A DNA stretch of 64,000 nucleotides from Onthophagus taurus (Eukaryota; Arthropoda; Insecta; Coleoptera; Scarabaeidae), in the NCBI RefSeq assembly GCF_036711975.1, contig NC_091966.1:20777501-20841500 (forward strand), read 5' to 3'. This document shows positions 32,851 through 45,564 of the stretch, in pieces (position 1 is the first letter of the stretch; the number at the start of each line of letters is the position of its first letter). Position numbers and translations under genes: made by a program. A model generated the notes under the pieces. The model did not search any database and had not been told where the DNA came from. It saw only the letters and a program-made list of their open reading frames with translations.

Positions 32851-33754
32851 AAAGGAATTATCAACAATTTTACAAAGTCTTCCGTCATTAGCTCATCTGT
32901 ATTGAATTTAAATAAAAAAATAATTTATATGATACCTTCATAATTTCTTATATGGTAGTATCGAGTAAATGTATGTTTTTACTTAAATTTGTTTTAATTC
33001 TAGATATACGATTCAGAATAATTAAAGAATACCTGTCCCTCTTAAAAATCGATGATTTTTTTTAATTGGTAGGAAATGACTCAAAAGATGTGTTAATGAT
33101 AAAAAAAAGTGCGCGAAAACCTTACCGAAAAATCACTAAAGTTGCGATTTGACGTTTCTTTTTGGAAGTTCAAAGCAATGTTAAATATACATTTTCGTAT
33201 TACATCCTAACGTGAAATTGTTTAATTTATAGCCACGCACTAAATAAAAAGTTATTTTCACTGAACTTGTTAAGATTACAACATATTTACGGATGAAAAC
33301 CTTATTTCTTAGGCTATCAATGCATAACGACAGTTACCTGTCGTTAGATAGAATTGTTTCTACCAAATGTGTGTTAATAGACTTTATGTTAATATTATTG
33401 TGTATCAATTGATATGTCAAACGACTGAAATATCTTTATATTGTAAATATAAATGATAAATAAGTATAATAGCTTATTTAATAGTACCTTACTTAAGTTA
33501 AAATAGTTAATTAATTAAAAATTAATATTAAACAAGAAGTGTACATGGTTACAAAATAATAATAAAAAAGTAACCCGTGTGACGATGGCAACAAACTGTG
33601 CATTTAACCAAATGACAATTACAACTGACAACACAAGCAATGTTAACCATGTATTTTCGTATTAAATCCTAACCTCAAATTGTTTAATTTATACCCACGC
33701 ACAAAATAAAAAGTTATTTTCACTAAACTTGTTGAGATTACAACATAATTATTC

Positions 33755-34672
33755 ATAATGACACCTATGTGAAGTTAGCCCCCAATTAAATAGCATTTTA
33801 CATGTATAGTATTTTGATTATAACATGAGAACCAGTGAACCGATTTCGATAAACGATGTCTCATCGAAAGCTTTATCCTTGGCCAATACGAAAGTGTAAA
33901 TGCTCGATTTGAAAACTCTTTCGAATTTCGCTAAAACGCCAAAATAATGCGAAGATACACGAAAATAACACAAAATTGACCTTCTTTAAGTGGTGATAAC
34001 TCGTAAACAATGTACCTGATGATCAAGATCTATACGTCACTCGATTCGTAATAGTGTCTTCTATCGAAATCACAAAATGCTCGATTTCAATTCTCTCCCG
34101 CTAACTTTATACAACCCTCGGAATGACACCGTCTTCGACTCGTTGTTTATGCACGTGTGAACGCTTGTGCTAAAAAATTAATTTAAACTAAATCGACTAT
34201 AATTAGAGAACAGTTTGACGGATTTTAATGTTTTATATCTCAATCGAAAGTTTGTGCCTGGCTGAATGTTGTTGTCGAAATGCCCGATTCGAAATATTTA
34301 AGGATTTTGATTAAAACACAACAAACGAATTAATTAAATACATTGATGTGTTTAATCTCCGTAACTAATGGACCAATTTTAGTCATCAAAATCTCGGTCG
34401 AAAGTATGATCTGCAATGAATGCGAAGGTGGAAATGCCCGATTTCAAAATTTACTAATTATGTGCGTACAGCCATTGAAATGACCCCGCGACAGATTTCG
34501 AGTCGGGCATTTCCACTTTGTATTGGCCAAAGATTAAGCTTTCGAATGAGATTTTGTTTATCGAAATCTGTTGACTGGTTTTCTTGTTATAAGGAAAATA
34601 TTATACATGTAAAATCATATCTAATTGGGGGCTAGAAAAATTTGGGGCTAACCTCGCATAGGTCATAATGAT
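33755..34672. repeat. Foldback nested in copy A
   Basis: The left arm ttcataatgacacctatgtg...ttagcccccaatta is inverted at the right as aattgggggcta...ggggctaacctcgcataggt. The arms are at least 150 bp long, including tttacatgtatagtattttg. The middle contains several variants of gaaatgcccgattcgaaat. The same structure occurs at 42,757-43,686 in copy B, so it was in place before the two copies separated. Confidence 0.7.
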
Positions 34673-35229
34673 TAAGTGCCTGTCGTTAAATAGACTGTGT
34701 GTCTATTAACTATGTACAAGAGCGTCGCCAGATAGGAGTAAAGATAGATTCGAAAAAAAAATTGAATAGAATATAAGATACAAATAGATTCTAAAAATCT
34801 ATTTGAAATGTTTATAATCTGTTATCGCATTTAAATAGAGAGCATGAGAGTTAAATAAGTTTAGAATTGAGATTCTAACACTTTTTAAATTTGACATAAT
34901 ATTAATTAAATTTTTTAAATTTGTTATTAAAAGACTTCAAACCACTTAAATATTATTATTAGGATACTTATTAATTAGTTTAACGTTATTTTGGAACTTA
35001 ATAACACATATTATTGATGAAAATCCCTTTCGTAGTTACAAAGTTTTAACATCAAAAGTTTATAACGTAGGGTGAAATATTCGTCAAATCCTATGGTCAA
35101 ATCTGAAAGAGAAGAATAATAAACCTTATTATGGAGAAATTCAAAGATTAAGGTAGAAATGCAATTGATGGGTACTTGTGGGTGTGCAATGGGCACGTTT
35201 CCACTCGGAAACAAAAAAGATGGAAGGTT

Positions 35230-35463
35230 GAAAAGGCAACTTTTTTACATATTTTAAGTTACAAATCCATCGAATCCACCTGGCGTCATGCGAAGAGTAG
35301 TATGTCAACATCTGGCCGTACTAAAAGTCATCTCCCAGGGAATCTTGCCAGATTCAACAAGCAGCGTTGCCAGAGCAACGGGACCTGGAGGAAATCGCAA
35401 ATGAGTATCCATCCGACAACGAACCGTCTATATATATTCGTCTACTCAGATACACTTGCCTAG
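35230..35463 (+). pseudogene. IS1595/Merlin-like DDE C-terminal fragment (copy A)
   Basis: The + strand encodes FLHILSYKSIESTWRHAKSS followed by MSTSGRTKSHLPGNLARF. SIE-(S/G)-W-K spacing followed by a G-x-x-x-x-L-x-x-(Y/N)LA-(R/E)(Y/F) block resembles the third catalytic Glu region of ISXO2-like (IS1595/Merlin) transposases. It is cut after LARF compared with copy B. The attribution comes from motif memory. Confidence 0.45.
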
Positions 35464-35973
35464 CGTCTGGGAGCTCACATCGTTATAGGTATTTTTAATG
35501 TTACACGTGAATTAGCAATGTAAGGCCAATGTTTACACAAATATTTGCCTACTTGCGTACTTGCCAATTACACCAGTCGTGTGGGACCACCTTAAGAACA
35601 GAATAAACAATAGTCATCAATTTATTGTAAAAACAGAACGTGTGAATTTGGTAATTTTTTGACCAAAAACGTCCTTGTGTAAGTCTATAACTTCATGATA
35701 TACTTCTATAGTTTTCCTCATATCAAATAAGAAAATTGTTTAGAGGTAGGCAATTAAACGTTTCTGTATATAGAGATGTATATTAAAGGTGATTTAACCA
35801 TGATACTAATAGATATTGACCGACAAAAACCCGGATTAAGATATTTGAAGGAGCGTTCTTTCTGATTGTGAACACAGTTTTTTAAAATTCGGTTTGATAA
35901 CAATCGCACAAGGGCTTGAAGTTTGGTAATATTAAGCTATTTTACGTACAGAGAGCGGTGTTCTTCATCTTTT

Positions 35974-36193
35974 TGTAGCATTAATTTAATTTGATTTTAA
36001 AACGCCATCTATTAGTTTGTAAATTAATTATTATCCGGCATGCTTTGCGTCCGTGTACGTGACAGTCAGTATTATTATGTTGTTTTATGATAGTAGTTGT
36101 AAGTTTTGTATTAGGCGTGGAATAAATCAATATTCGAAGAAATAATCTTTAAATGCACACTTAACCCTAATAAGAAGCTCCCCAAGTCTTACA
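35974..36193 (+). repeat. 5' LTR of the gypsy element
   Basis: It is 220 bp long and identical to the 3' LTR but for one base. It contains aataaa (about 36,121) as a likely polyadenylation signal. The priming tRNA could not be assigned from the sequence atatcaggtgtgaggtta that follows. Confidence 0.95.
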
Positions 36194-36277
36194 ATATCAG
36201 GTGTGAGGTTAAAGGTGTGCAAAAGATTAAATTTGGAAGAAACGGTATAAACCTAACCTCAAAAAAGAAAATCCGTT

Positions 36278-37288
36278 ATGGCGGAAGCGGGAGAAGGTAC
36301 GAGTTCTTACCCGCTCAGAAATTTTGAAGATTACGAAGAAAGAGTAATTATGGACTCGAATAACAGGTTGGAGAAAGAAGATTCAAATTTGGCTGGTGAT
36401 AAAGTCGATATGGTCGCACGAGAATTGGAATTAGTTAAGAGAGAAAGAGATCTGATGCGGAAGGAGATTGAGCTTATGAAGAGGAAAAATGAATTACGCC
36501 AAGCACCTTCCCCTTCACCTAAACCGCAAACAAACATTCGGTTAATTGGTGATTTATTAAGCGAGTTCGATGGCATAGACAACAACTTTGACCGATGGCA
36601 AAAACAATTCCTTTTACTATGCAATACATATGAATTGGATGATGGCTCTGCTAGGATTTTGATGGGATCACGTATGAAGGGTAAAGCACAAGCCTGGTTT
36701 CAATCAAAACCTGAATTTCTAATAAAGGATGTCGGAGGAATTCTAAGAGAAATGAAAATAATGTTTGACTGCCGACCGAATCGAATGAAATTGCGGAAAT
36801 TATTCGAATCCAGGAGGTGGCAATCGTCCGAAACCTTTTATAATTATTATCACGACAAAATAATAAAAGCAAATCAGGCCCAGGTACCAGAAGAGGAGAT
36901 GTTGGATTATCTCATCGACGGAATTTCAGACCAGAGTTTACGAAATCAAGCTCGAATGCAAAGTTATGGATGTTTGGAAGATTTGGTGCAAGGATTCAAG
37001 AACATTACCATGGGACCACGTACCACTTCTAAACCAGTTGTGAAAGAAGTACCAAAAAGCACCGGAAAGGAAAACAACAGAGGGGACCAAGGGAGGATTC
37101 CCAGATGTTTCAATTGTGGCAGAATGGGTCATCTTGCGAATGAGTGTCAACAAGCAAAACGAGAGAGGGGCTCTTGTTACCAATGCGGCGTTTTTGGACA
37201 TTTAGTTAAGAATTGTCCGGCTAGGAACGTGTCGACTGTTGACAATTATGGATCTGAAGATGAGTTTCAACGTAACTTGATCTACTAG
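36278..37288 (+). CDS. gag: gypsy Gag
   Basis: It has 336 residues from MAEAGEGTSSYPL. A charged helical segment (VARELELVKRERDLMRKEIE) at about residues 45-65 precedes the capsid-like region (LLSEFDGI, FDRWQKQFLLLCNTY, GKAQAWFQ). Two CCHC zinc knuckles, CFNCGRMGHLANEC and CYQCGVFGHLVKNC, lie near residues 277 and 299. The frame ends at a TAG (37,286-37,288). Pol continues in the same frame directly after it. No frameshift in gag was seen. Confidence 0.9.
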   Translation: MAEAGEGTSSYPLRNFEDYEERVIMDSNNRLEKEDSNLAGDKVDMVARELELVKRERDLMRKEIELMKRKNELRQAPSPSPKPQTNIRLIGDLLSEFDGIDNNFDRWQKQFLLLCNTYELDDGSARILMGSRMKGKAQAWFQSKPEFLIKDVGGILREMKIMFDCRPNRMKLRKLFESRRWQSSETFYNYYHDKIIKANQAQVPEEEMLDYLIDGISDQSLRNQARMQSYGCLEDLVQGFKNITMGPRTTSKPVVKEVPKSTGKENNRGDQGRIPRCFNCGRMGHLANECQQAKRERGSCYQCGVFGHLVKNCPARNVSTVDNYGSEDEFQRNLIY

Positions 37289-40200
37289 ATAAGTAACCGA
37301 TCCATAACATTATATACTTTGTTGGATACGGGAAGTCCAATTAGTTTCATTAAAGAAAAATTTGTAAAGAATTTCGAGAAATACACAACTGATTCAAATA
37401 AATTTTGTGGCATTAACCAATCAAAGTTAATTATTAAGGGGTCAGTAACGGTTGATTTGACTTTAGATAATTGTACAAGAGAGATACTTTTGCTTGTAAT
37501 GCCGGATAGTACGATGTCGTCTTGTGTTGTATTAGGTAGAGATGTTTTAAAATTGTTTAATTTACTTTTGAGAAATGAAAAAATATACGAAACTGAAACC
37601 GAAGCCATCCAGGCGATAATGAATATTGATGTTACGTATGATGACTCTAATAGTTTTAGTGAAGTAGATGGTGTTAAATTAAATAACCCATTACCTGAGC
37701 AAACCAAATTAGATTTTAAGGCGTTATTTATAAGAGAATACCTGCAACCGGAAAGACCTGAGAAACCTAACGTAAACGGCGAATTGAAGTTAATAGTTAA
37801 AGATTCTAATCCTTTTCATTATCAGCCGAGACGCTTATCTTTTTGTGAAAAGAGTAAAGTAAGACAGATCTTAGATGATTTATTACGCGATAATATTCAA
37901 CCAAGCAATTCTGAGTATGCTTCACCAATTGTATTAGTTAGAAAGAAAAATGGAGAAATCCGTATGTGCATTGATTATCGTCAATTAAATAAGATACTCA
38001 GTAGAGATAATCATCCATTACCGCTTATCGAGGACCAAATATTAGCACGCATAATAAAAAGCATTTTTCCCGGCTAGACTTAAAAGATGGATTTTTCCAC
38101 ATAGATATGCATCCCGATTCTGTCAAGTACACTGCGTTTGTTACTCCTCTGGGTCATTTTGAATATCTGAAGATACCTTTTGGTTTAAAAGTAGGTCCTT
38201 CTGCTTTTCAGAGATTTGTTTATGACGTTTTTAAACCATTAATCGAGAACGGAGATGTGTCCATATATTTGGACGATATACTAATAACCAGCGAAACATT
38301 GGAATATCATTTTAAATTGTTACGGCAAGTTTTTAGGTTACTAGTAAAAAATAGAATGACTCTGAGATTAGATAAATGTGAGTTTATGGCTTCCCAGATT
38401 GAATTTCTAGGATACTTAATAAATGAAAGAGGTATTACACCTACCGAAAATGGTATAAAGGCAGTAGAAAACTTTCCTGTACCACGCAATGTCCGGGAAT
38501 TACAAAGCTTTCTTGGGCTTAGCTCATACTTTCGAAAATTCATTGAGAAATTTTCAATTATTGCTAAACCATTGTATGACCTTACAAAAGCTAATGCCAA
38601 ATTTCATTTTGGAGAAGAACAGTTGAGTTCGTTCGAAATTATTAAAGCTAAATTAGTATCGGCTCCAGTGCTATCTATTTACAATGGAAAAGATCCAACT
38701 GAACTACATTGTGACGCTAGTTCTGTGGGGTTCGGTGCGATTTTGATGCAACGGAAAGCTGACAAAAAGTTGCATCCAATTTTCTACTTTTCTAAGCGTA
38801 CCACTGAATGCGAAAGTAGATATCACAGTTTTGAATTGGAGACGTTGTCTATCATAAACGCTCTTCGTCGGTTTAGAGTTTATGTTCATGGAATAAAGTT
38901 TAAAATAGTAACCGACTGCAACTCTTTGAAAATGACTTTAGACAAAAAGGAAATGAATTCGAGAATCGCCCGATGGGCATTAGAATTGCAATGTTATGAT
39001 TACGAAATAGAGCATCGTGCGGGGAAAAATATGCCACACGTTGACGCCCTAAGTAGAATCACCAATGTAGATGTCATAAATGATAATTCGATAGAATTTA
39101 ATCTGGCCATATGTCAGAACGAAGATGATAATTTAAAAGAAATATGCTTGAAGTTGGAAAATGAAAACAGCACAGATTATGAAATGAGAAACGGATTGTT
39201 ATATAGAAAAAAAGGGGATAAATTATATTTTTACGTACCTGAAGCGATGGAAGCTAATATTATGTACAAATATCATGACGAGATGGGACATTTGGGTACC
39301 GAAAAGACTTTGAAAAACTTACAGCGGATCTATTGGTTCCCAAGAATGAAACATAAAGTTGAATGTCATATTAAAAATTGTTTCAAATGCATATCTTATT
39401 CCCCTAAGACCGGCAAAAAGGAAGATGTGTTGCATAGTATTCCAAAAGGGAACCTTCCTTTTCAAACCATACATATCGATCATCTAGGCCCTATAGATAG
39501 ACACTGTAAAGCCAAGCAGCATGTCCTTGTAGTGGTAGATGCCTTTACAAAGTATATTAAACTTTACTCAACAAAAACAACCGCTAGTACCGAAGTAATC
39601 CAAAATCTAAGACAATATTTTCAAAATTATAGTGTCCCGCGTGTGCTGATATCTGACAGAGGTACGAGTTTCACTTCCCAAGAATTTCGAGCGTTTCTGT
39701 CTGATAACGATGTTAGACATGTGTTGATAGCTACTGGATCGCCACAGGCTAATGGCCAAGTTGAGCGTATAAACCGCATAATAACTCCCATGATTGCTAA
39801 GTTAGCTAGTAATGATATGTCAGGAAAATGGTATCAAACCCTACCTGAAATAGAATTTAGTATTAACAATAGTGTTAATAAAACCACCGGAGAAACACCT
39901 AGTAAATTGTTGTTTGGACTCTCACAGAGAGGTGTGGTTCAAGACACAGTGGCTAACTATCTTCAAGATTTTGTTACGACCTACCAAGATTTGAATAGTT
40001 TGCGATCTGAGGCCGAAAGAAAGACTACCGAGTCACAACATAAGAATGAGAAATATGTTAACAAAAAACGTAAAACCCCTCACAATTATGAAACGGGTGA
40101 TCTGGTTATGATCCGTAATTTTAAACTTGATGTTGGGGAATCTAAAAAATTACTCCCAAAATTCAAGGGGCCTTATCGAGTCAGTAAGATACTTCGAAAC

Positions 40201-40302
40201 AATCGATTTGTAATAGTGGATATTGATGGATTTCAAAATTCGAATAGACCATATGAGGGTGTATGGGAGGGAAATAATCTGCGTCCGTGGGTAAATAAAT
40301 AA
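37289..40302 (+). pseudogene. pol: gypsy Pol (protease, RT, RNase H, integrase), one frameshift
   Basis: Pol is in the gag frame after the UAG and has no ATG of its own near its start. Protease LLDTGSPISFI lies at about 37,319. RT starts with CIDYRQLNKILSRDNHPLPL. A one-base shift in a T-run near 38,065 separates this from LDLKDGFFHIDMH (motif A). Then FGLKVGPSAFQRF, YLDDILIT (motif C), RNase H with HCDASSVGFGAIL and ELETLSIINALRRF and DALSR, integrase zinc finger H...H...C..C (HLGTEKTLKNL to NCFKC), and the core with IDHLGPID, SDRGTSFTSQEF and ANGQVERIN, in which D, D and E are intact. It ends GNNLRPWVNK at 40,302. Confidence 0.9.
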
Positions 40303-40355
40303 AAAAAAAAAAATTTGTGTAGTTCGAGGACGAACTATTGTCAGGATGGCCGAGT

Positions 40356-40575
40356 TGTAGCATTAATTTAATTTGATTTTAAAACGCCATCTATTAGTTT
40401 GTAAATTAATTATTACCCGGCATGCTTTGCGTCCGTGTACGTGACAGTCAGTATTATTATGTTGTTTTATGATAGTAGTTGTAAGTTTTGTATTAGGCGT
40501 GGAATAAATCAATATTCGAAGAAATAATCTTTAAATGCACACTTAACCCTAATAAGAAGCTCCCCAAGTCTTACA
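40356..40575 (+). repeat. 3' LTR of the gypsy element
   Basis: It is 220 bp. The preceding tract tcaggatggccgag occupies the position of the polypurine tract, as in other insect gypsy-like elements, though it is not purely purine. It is followed by the tttt duplication. Confidence 0.95.
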
Positions 40576-42029
40576 TTTTATTGATCTTAATATCAACATA
40601 TCGGCAAACGGGGCAAACGATTTCATAGAGAAAGAATCAAGCTTTCAAATGGTGCATTTAGTTTTCCGCTATCTCTAATAATAAGAAAGATATCAGCTAA
40701 TAAAATAGATAGGAAATTACGGGTAAAAGTTTGTTGTTGGAAGGTTTGTTGCTATCGTCACACGGGTTATTTATTTATTTTTATTTTGTAACCATGTATA
40801 CATGTCTTTTTTAATAACTATTTTAATTTAAGTAAACTATTGCTAAATAAGCTACTATGCTTATTTATCATTTATATTTACAACATAAAGATATTTCAGT
40901 CGTTTGACAGATCAATTGATACACAATCTATTAACACAAAGTCTATTAACACACATTTGGTAGAAACAATTCTATCTAACAACAGGTAATTGTCGTTATG
41001 CATTGATAGCCTAAGAAATAAGGTTTTCATTCGAAAATATGTTGTAATCTCAATAAGTTTAGTGAAAGTAACTTTTTATTTTGTGCGTGGGTATAAATTA
41101 AACAATTTCAGGTTAGGATTTAATACGAAAATGCATATTTAACATTGCTTTGAACTTCCAAAAAGAAACGTCAAATCGCAACTTTAAAGTGATTTTTCGG
41201 TAAGTACTACACTTTTCCGCACTTTTCTTTATCATTAACGCATCTTTTGAGCCATTTTCTACCGATTAAAAAAAAACATCGATTTTTAAGAGGGACAGGT
41301 AATCTTAATATGTGCCTACGATTCGTATTCCTTAAGCAAATATTTACTCATTTTCAAAAAATCATAATAAATTGGAATTTCAATAAATTAATATTAAATT
41401 ATCAACATTTATTATACAAATTATAAGTTATCCTCTGAAAGAAACGGGTTTTCAAAATATCTTTTAGTTGCATATTTTTCGCGATACAACTATTTCTAAT
41501 CTTGAACTATAACTAAATTCCAATTTCGATGTCCGCATAGGCTATCTCCGAAACTTAAAGAGATAGAAAAAAAGTAGCTTACATGTCGTTTTTCGAGAAA
41601 ATGCTAATGCCGAAAACTCCGAACAGCTATCGTCTTTTGTTTTCGCCCTATTGACAAAAACTGCAAATTTTGCGAAAACGACAATCGCGAATATCTCACT
41701 TATTATCAAAGATGGAGTATTATAAATAAAACATTATATGGGCAACTTTTTACGAAGAAGTCAGTGGCGTTGGTAGAATTTTTTTCCCATCTTTTATTTT
41801 CGAGATTTTAGACGTAACTTTATTTTTTTTAATGGAAACCATAGTTGGCTATGACCTAATTTGTTCAATAATTTGTTTAATTTGTTCTTCTAATAACAAA
41901 TATATATAGTTTATGGGGTATATTTCTTATAGTAATTGAATAATTAACAAAAATTAATTTTGTTCTATCTAATACCAATGTATGTACATATTTAAAAGTT
42001 AATGTTGCTATGGTGGCATATATCAAGAT

Positions 42030-45000
42030 TAGGAGTCTCTCTTAAAAATCGATGATTTTTTTTTTTAATCGATAGGAAATGAGTCAAAAGAGGCGTTAAT
42101 GATAAAAAAAAGTGCGGAAACTGTAGTACTTACCGAAAAATCACTTTAAAGTTGCGATTTGACGTTTCTTTTTGGAAGTTCAAAGTAATGTTAAAATTGC
42201 ATTTTCGTATTAAATCCTAACCTGAAATTGTTTAATTTATACCCACGCACAAAATAAAAAGTTATTTTCACAAAACTTATTGAGATTACAACATATTTTC
42301 GGATGAAAACTTTATTTCTTAGGCTATCAATGCATAACGACAACTACCTGTCGTTAGATAGAATTGTTTCTACCAAATGTGTGTTAATAGACTTTGTGTT
42401 AATAGATTGTGTATCAATTGATCTGTCAAACGACTGAAATATCTTTATATTGTAAATATAAATGATAAATAAGTATAATAGCTTATTTAATAGTACCTTA
42501 CTTAAGTTAAAATAGTTAATTAAAAATTAATATTAAAAAAGACGTGTACATGGTTACAAAATAACAATAAAAAAGTAACCCGTGTGACGATGGCAACAAA
42601 CTGTGTATTTAACCAAATGACAATTACAACTAACAACACAAGCAATGTTAACTATAACATGTATTTTCGTATTAAATCCTAACCTCAAATTGTTTAATTT
42701 ATACCCACGCACAAAATAAAAAGTTATTTTCACTTAACTTGAGATTACAACATAACTATTCATAATGACACCTATGTGAAGTTAGCCCCCAATTAGATAG
42801 GATTTTACATGTATAGTATTTTGATTATAACATGAGAACCAGTGAACTGATTTCGATAAACAATGTCTCATTCGAAAGCTTAATCTTTGGTCAATACGAC
42901 AGTGGAAATGCCCGATTCGAAATCTCTTTCGAATTTCGTTAAAACGCCCAAATAATGCGAACATACACGAAAATTACACAAAATTGACCTTCTTTATGGT
43001 GATAACTCGTAAACGATGTACCCGTTAATCAAGATCTATACGTCACTCGATTCGTCAAAGTGTCTTCTATCGAAATTACAAGATGCCCGATTTCAATTCT
43101 CTCCCGTTAACTTTATACAGCCCTCGGAATGACACCGTCTTCGGCTCGTTTATGCACGTGTGAACTCTCAAAAGTATAGTCCCCAATATAAAAAAAATTA
43201 ATTTAAACTAAATCGAGTATAATTAAAGAACAGTTTGACGGATTTTAATGTTTTATATCTCAATCGAAAGTTTATGTCTGGCTGAATGCTGTTGTCGAAA
43301 TGCCCGATTCGAAATATTTAAGGATTTTGATTAAAACACAACAAACGAATTAATTAAACACATCAATTATCTCCGTAACTAATTGACCAATTTTAGTCAT
43401 CAAAATCTGGGTCGAAAGTATGATCTGCAATGAATGCGAATTTGGAAATGCCCGATTTCAAAATTTACTAATTATGTACCTACAAACATTGAAATGACCC
43501 CGCGAGAGATTTCGAGTCGGGCATTTCCACTTTCGCATTGGCCAAAGATTAAGCTTTCGAATGAGATTTTGATTATAGAAATCGATTGACTGGTTTTCTT
43601 GTTATAATCAAAATACTATACATGTAAAATCCTATCTAATTGGGGGCTAGAAAAATTTGGAGCTAATCTCGCATAGGTCATAATGACTAAGTGCCTGTCG
43701 TTACATAGACTGTGTGTCTATTAACTATGTACAAGAGCGTCGCCAGATAGGAGCAAAGATAGATTCGAAAAAAGAAATTGAATAGAATATAAGATACAAA
43801 TAGATTCTAAAAATCTATTTGAAATGTTTATAATCTGTTATCGCATTTAAATAGAGAGCATGAGAGTTAAATAAAAATTTCTTATTAAAAGACTTCAAAC
43901 CACTTAAATATTATAATTAGGATAATTATTAGTTAGTTTAACGTTATTTTGGAACTTAATAACACATATTATTGATGAAAATCCCTTTCGTAGTTACAAA
44001 GTTTTAGCATCAAAAGGTCATAACGTAGGGTGAAATATTCGTCAAATCCTTTGGTCAAATCTGAAAGAGAAGAATAATAAACCTTATTTTGGAGAAATTC
44101 AAAAGATTAAGGTAGAAATGCAATTGATGGGTACTTGTGGGTGTGTAATGGGCACGTTTCCACTCGGAAAAGAAAAAAGAAGGAAGGTGCGGTAAGGTTG
44201 TATCGTTTCGAAAAGGCAACTTTTTTACATATTTTAAGTTACAAATCCATCGAATCCACCTGGCGTCATGCGAAGAGTAGTATGTCAACATCTGGCCGTA
44301 CTAAAAGTCATCTCCCAGGGAATCTTGCCAGATATATTTTCCACAAATCGTGCACAGCGAAGAAGCTTGATAAGGCGGCGGAATTTTATCGAATAGTTGC
44401 GATTATGTAAGTACGACCCTATGAAGCCAGCTGAGCAACGGGACCTGGAGGAAATCGCAAATGAGTATCCATCCGATAACGAACCGTCTATATATATTCG
44501 TCTACTCGGATACACTTGCGTAGCGTCTGGGAGCTCACATTGTTATAGGTATTTTTTATGTTACACGTGAATTAACAATGTAAGGCCAATGTTTACACCA
44601 GTCGTGTGGGACCACCTTAAGAACAGAATAAACAATAGTCATCAATTGTAAAAACAGATTGATTTCCCATAAATAGTTATTCTTATTTTTATAGCTGGTG
44701 TTTATATTTGACCCACACCCTTCTCGATATCTAATCCGACATTTGGGAAATTTTCGCTAGCTTAAACGTAAATTAACCTAACTCAAAATCTAATTTCTAC
44801 ACAAAATTCTTATTTGGGCGATATTACATCGATAAAAGCAAGATTGACGATTTTTAAGCAACATAATTTATATTATGTTCAGTCTTTATGTGGTGCTTAG
44901 AAATATTGGAATTTTCTTTAGTTTTATGTTTACGAATTCTAGTTTTCAGCCTCCTCCACATTTGTCCGATAGCAACAAACTTTCCAGCAACAAACTTGTA

Positions 45001-45435
45001 TCTGTAATTTTTTATCTACTTTCTTAGCTGATATCTTTCTTATTATTAGAGATAATTCGAGATAATAATTAGAGATTCTTTCTCTATCTAAAACCGGTCT
45101 TTGTCTGTCGATAAGTTAATACTAAGATCAATCTGTACTTAGACTACAAAGCGGTGGCTCTGTAATTATTAAATTACCAAACTTCAAGCCTTTGTGCAAT
45201 TGTTATCAAACCGAATTTTAAAAAACTATTATCACACTCGGAAAGAGCACTCTTTAAATTATCTTAACCCGGGTTTTCGTTGAAATGTCTATCGGCGTCA
45301 TGCTTAAATAGCCCTTAATATACATCCCTACACGCAAAAACGCTTAATTACTATTCCTTTAAACAAATTTCTTATTTAATAGGGGGAAAACTATAGAAGT
45401 ATAGATCTATCTTATCTACAATTTTCTGGTCTTTC
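42030..45435. mobile_element. Long-TIR element copy B, partly inverted
   Basis: From ctcttaaaaatcgatgattt at 42,035 the sequence follows copy A (33,040 to about 35,640) as far as about 44,640. Then 44,680-45,420 matches copy A 35,640-35,970 plus 40,576-40,740 but in reverse orientation. The gypsy insertion of copy A is absent, which shows the order of events. The nested foldback is at 42,757-43,686. The outer left terminus and the right arm are lost. Confidence 0.75.
44215..44410 (+). pseudogene. IS1595/Merlin-like DDE C-terminal fragment (copy B)
   Basis: It encodes YKSIESTWRHAKSSMSTSGR then LPGNLARYIFHKSC, AKKLDKAAEFYRIVAIM and a stop. This copy is longer than the one at 35,230 and includes the block after LARY, which strengthens the resemblance to ISXO2-like transposase C-termini. 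Another frame downstream reads EEIANEYPSDNEPSIYI. The N-terminal catalytic blocks were not found. Confidence 0.45.
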
Positions 45436-45564
45436 TAATGGTGTAATTACAATTCAACATATTTAGAAAACCCACCACTACTGATAGTATTATTCAAAAG
45501 AACTCTTTTACATGTGATCAACACAAATTAGCAGCCTTTAGGTTCTTCTTTAATCGTTTGTGTA

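Larger units (their letters stand above)
35974..40575 (+). mobile_element. Ty3/gypsy retrotransposon, young and nearly complete
   Basis: The 220-bp LTRs (35,974-36,193 and 40,356-40,575) start TGTAGC and end TTACA and differ by one base (t/c near 36,037 and 40,419). The 4-bp duplication tttt flanks them (35,970-35,973 and 40,576-40,579). Gag, protease, RT, RNase H and integrase are all present on the + strand. No env gene. Defects are few: an in-frame UAG between gag and pol, which may be natural, and one frameshift in the RT. It inserted into the long-TIR element copy A. Confidence 0.95.
33032..41299. mobile_element. Long-TIR TA-flanked element (copy A), carrying a gypsy insertion
   Basis: The ends cctgtccctcttaaaaatcg and its exact reverse complement are flanked by TA at 33,030-33,031 and 41,300-41,301. 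Arms of about 600 bp pair 33,040-33,620 with 40,690-41,290, for example ttgcgatttgacgtttcttt. Without the gypsy element (35,974-40,575) it is about 3.7 kb. It contains a nested foldback (33,755-34,672) and a DDE remnant at 35,230-35,463. A second partial copy starts at 42,030. Confidence 0.85.

Noticed and set aside
34420-34635. 71-residue frame within the nested foldback
   Set aside because: No family signal; the region is an inverted arm, and the frame in copy B is on the opposite strand.
33755-34672. Repeated gaaatgcccgattcgaaat words as a CRISPR-like array
   Set aside because: Eukaryotic DNA, irregular spacing, and the words lie inside an inverted-repeat element.
36331-37707. Open frames on the - strand opposite gypsy gag and protease
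   Set aside because: Antisense shadows of coding sequence.
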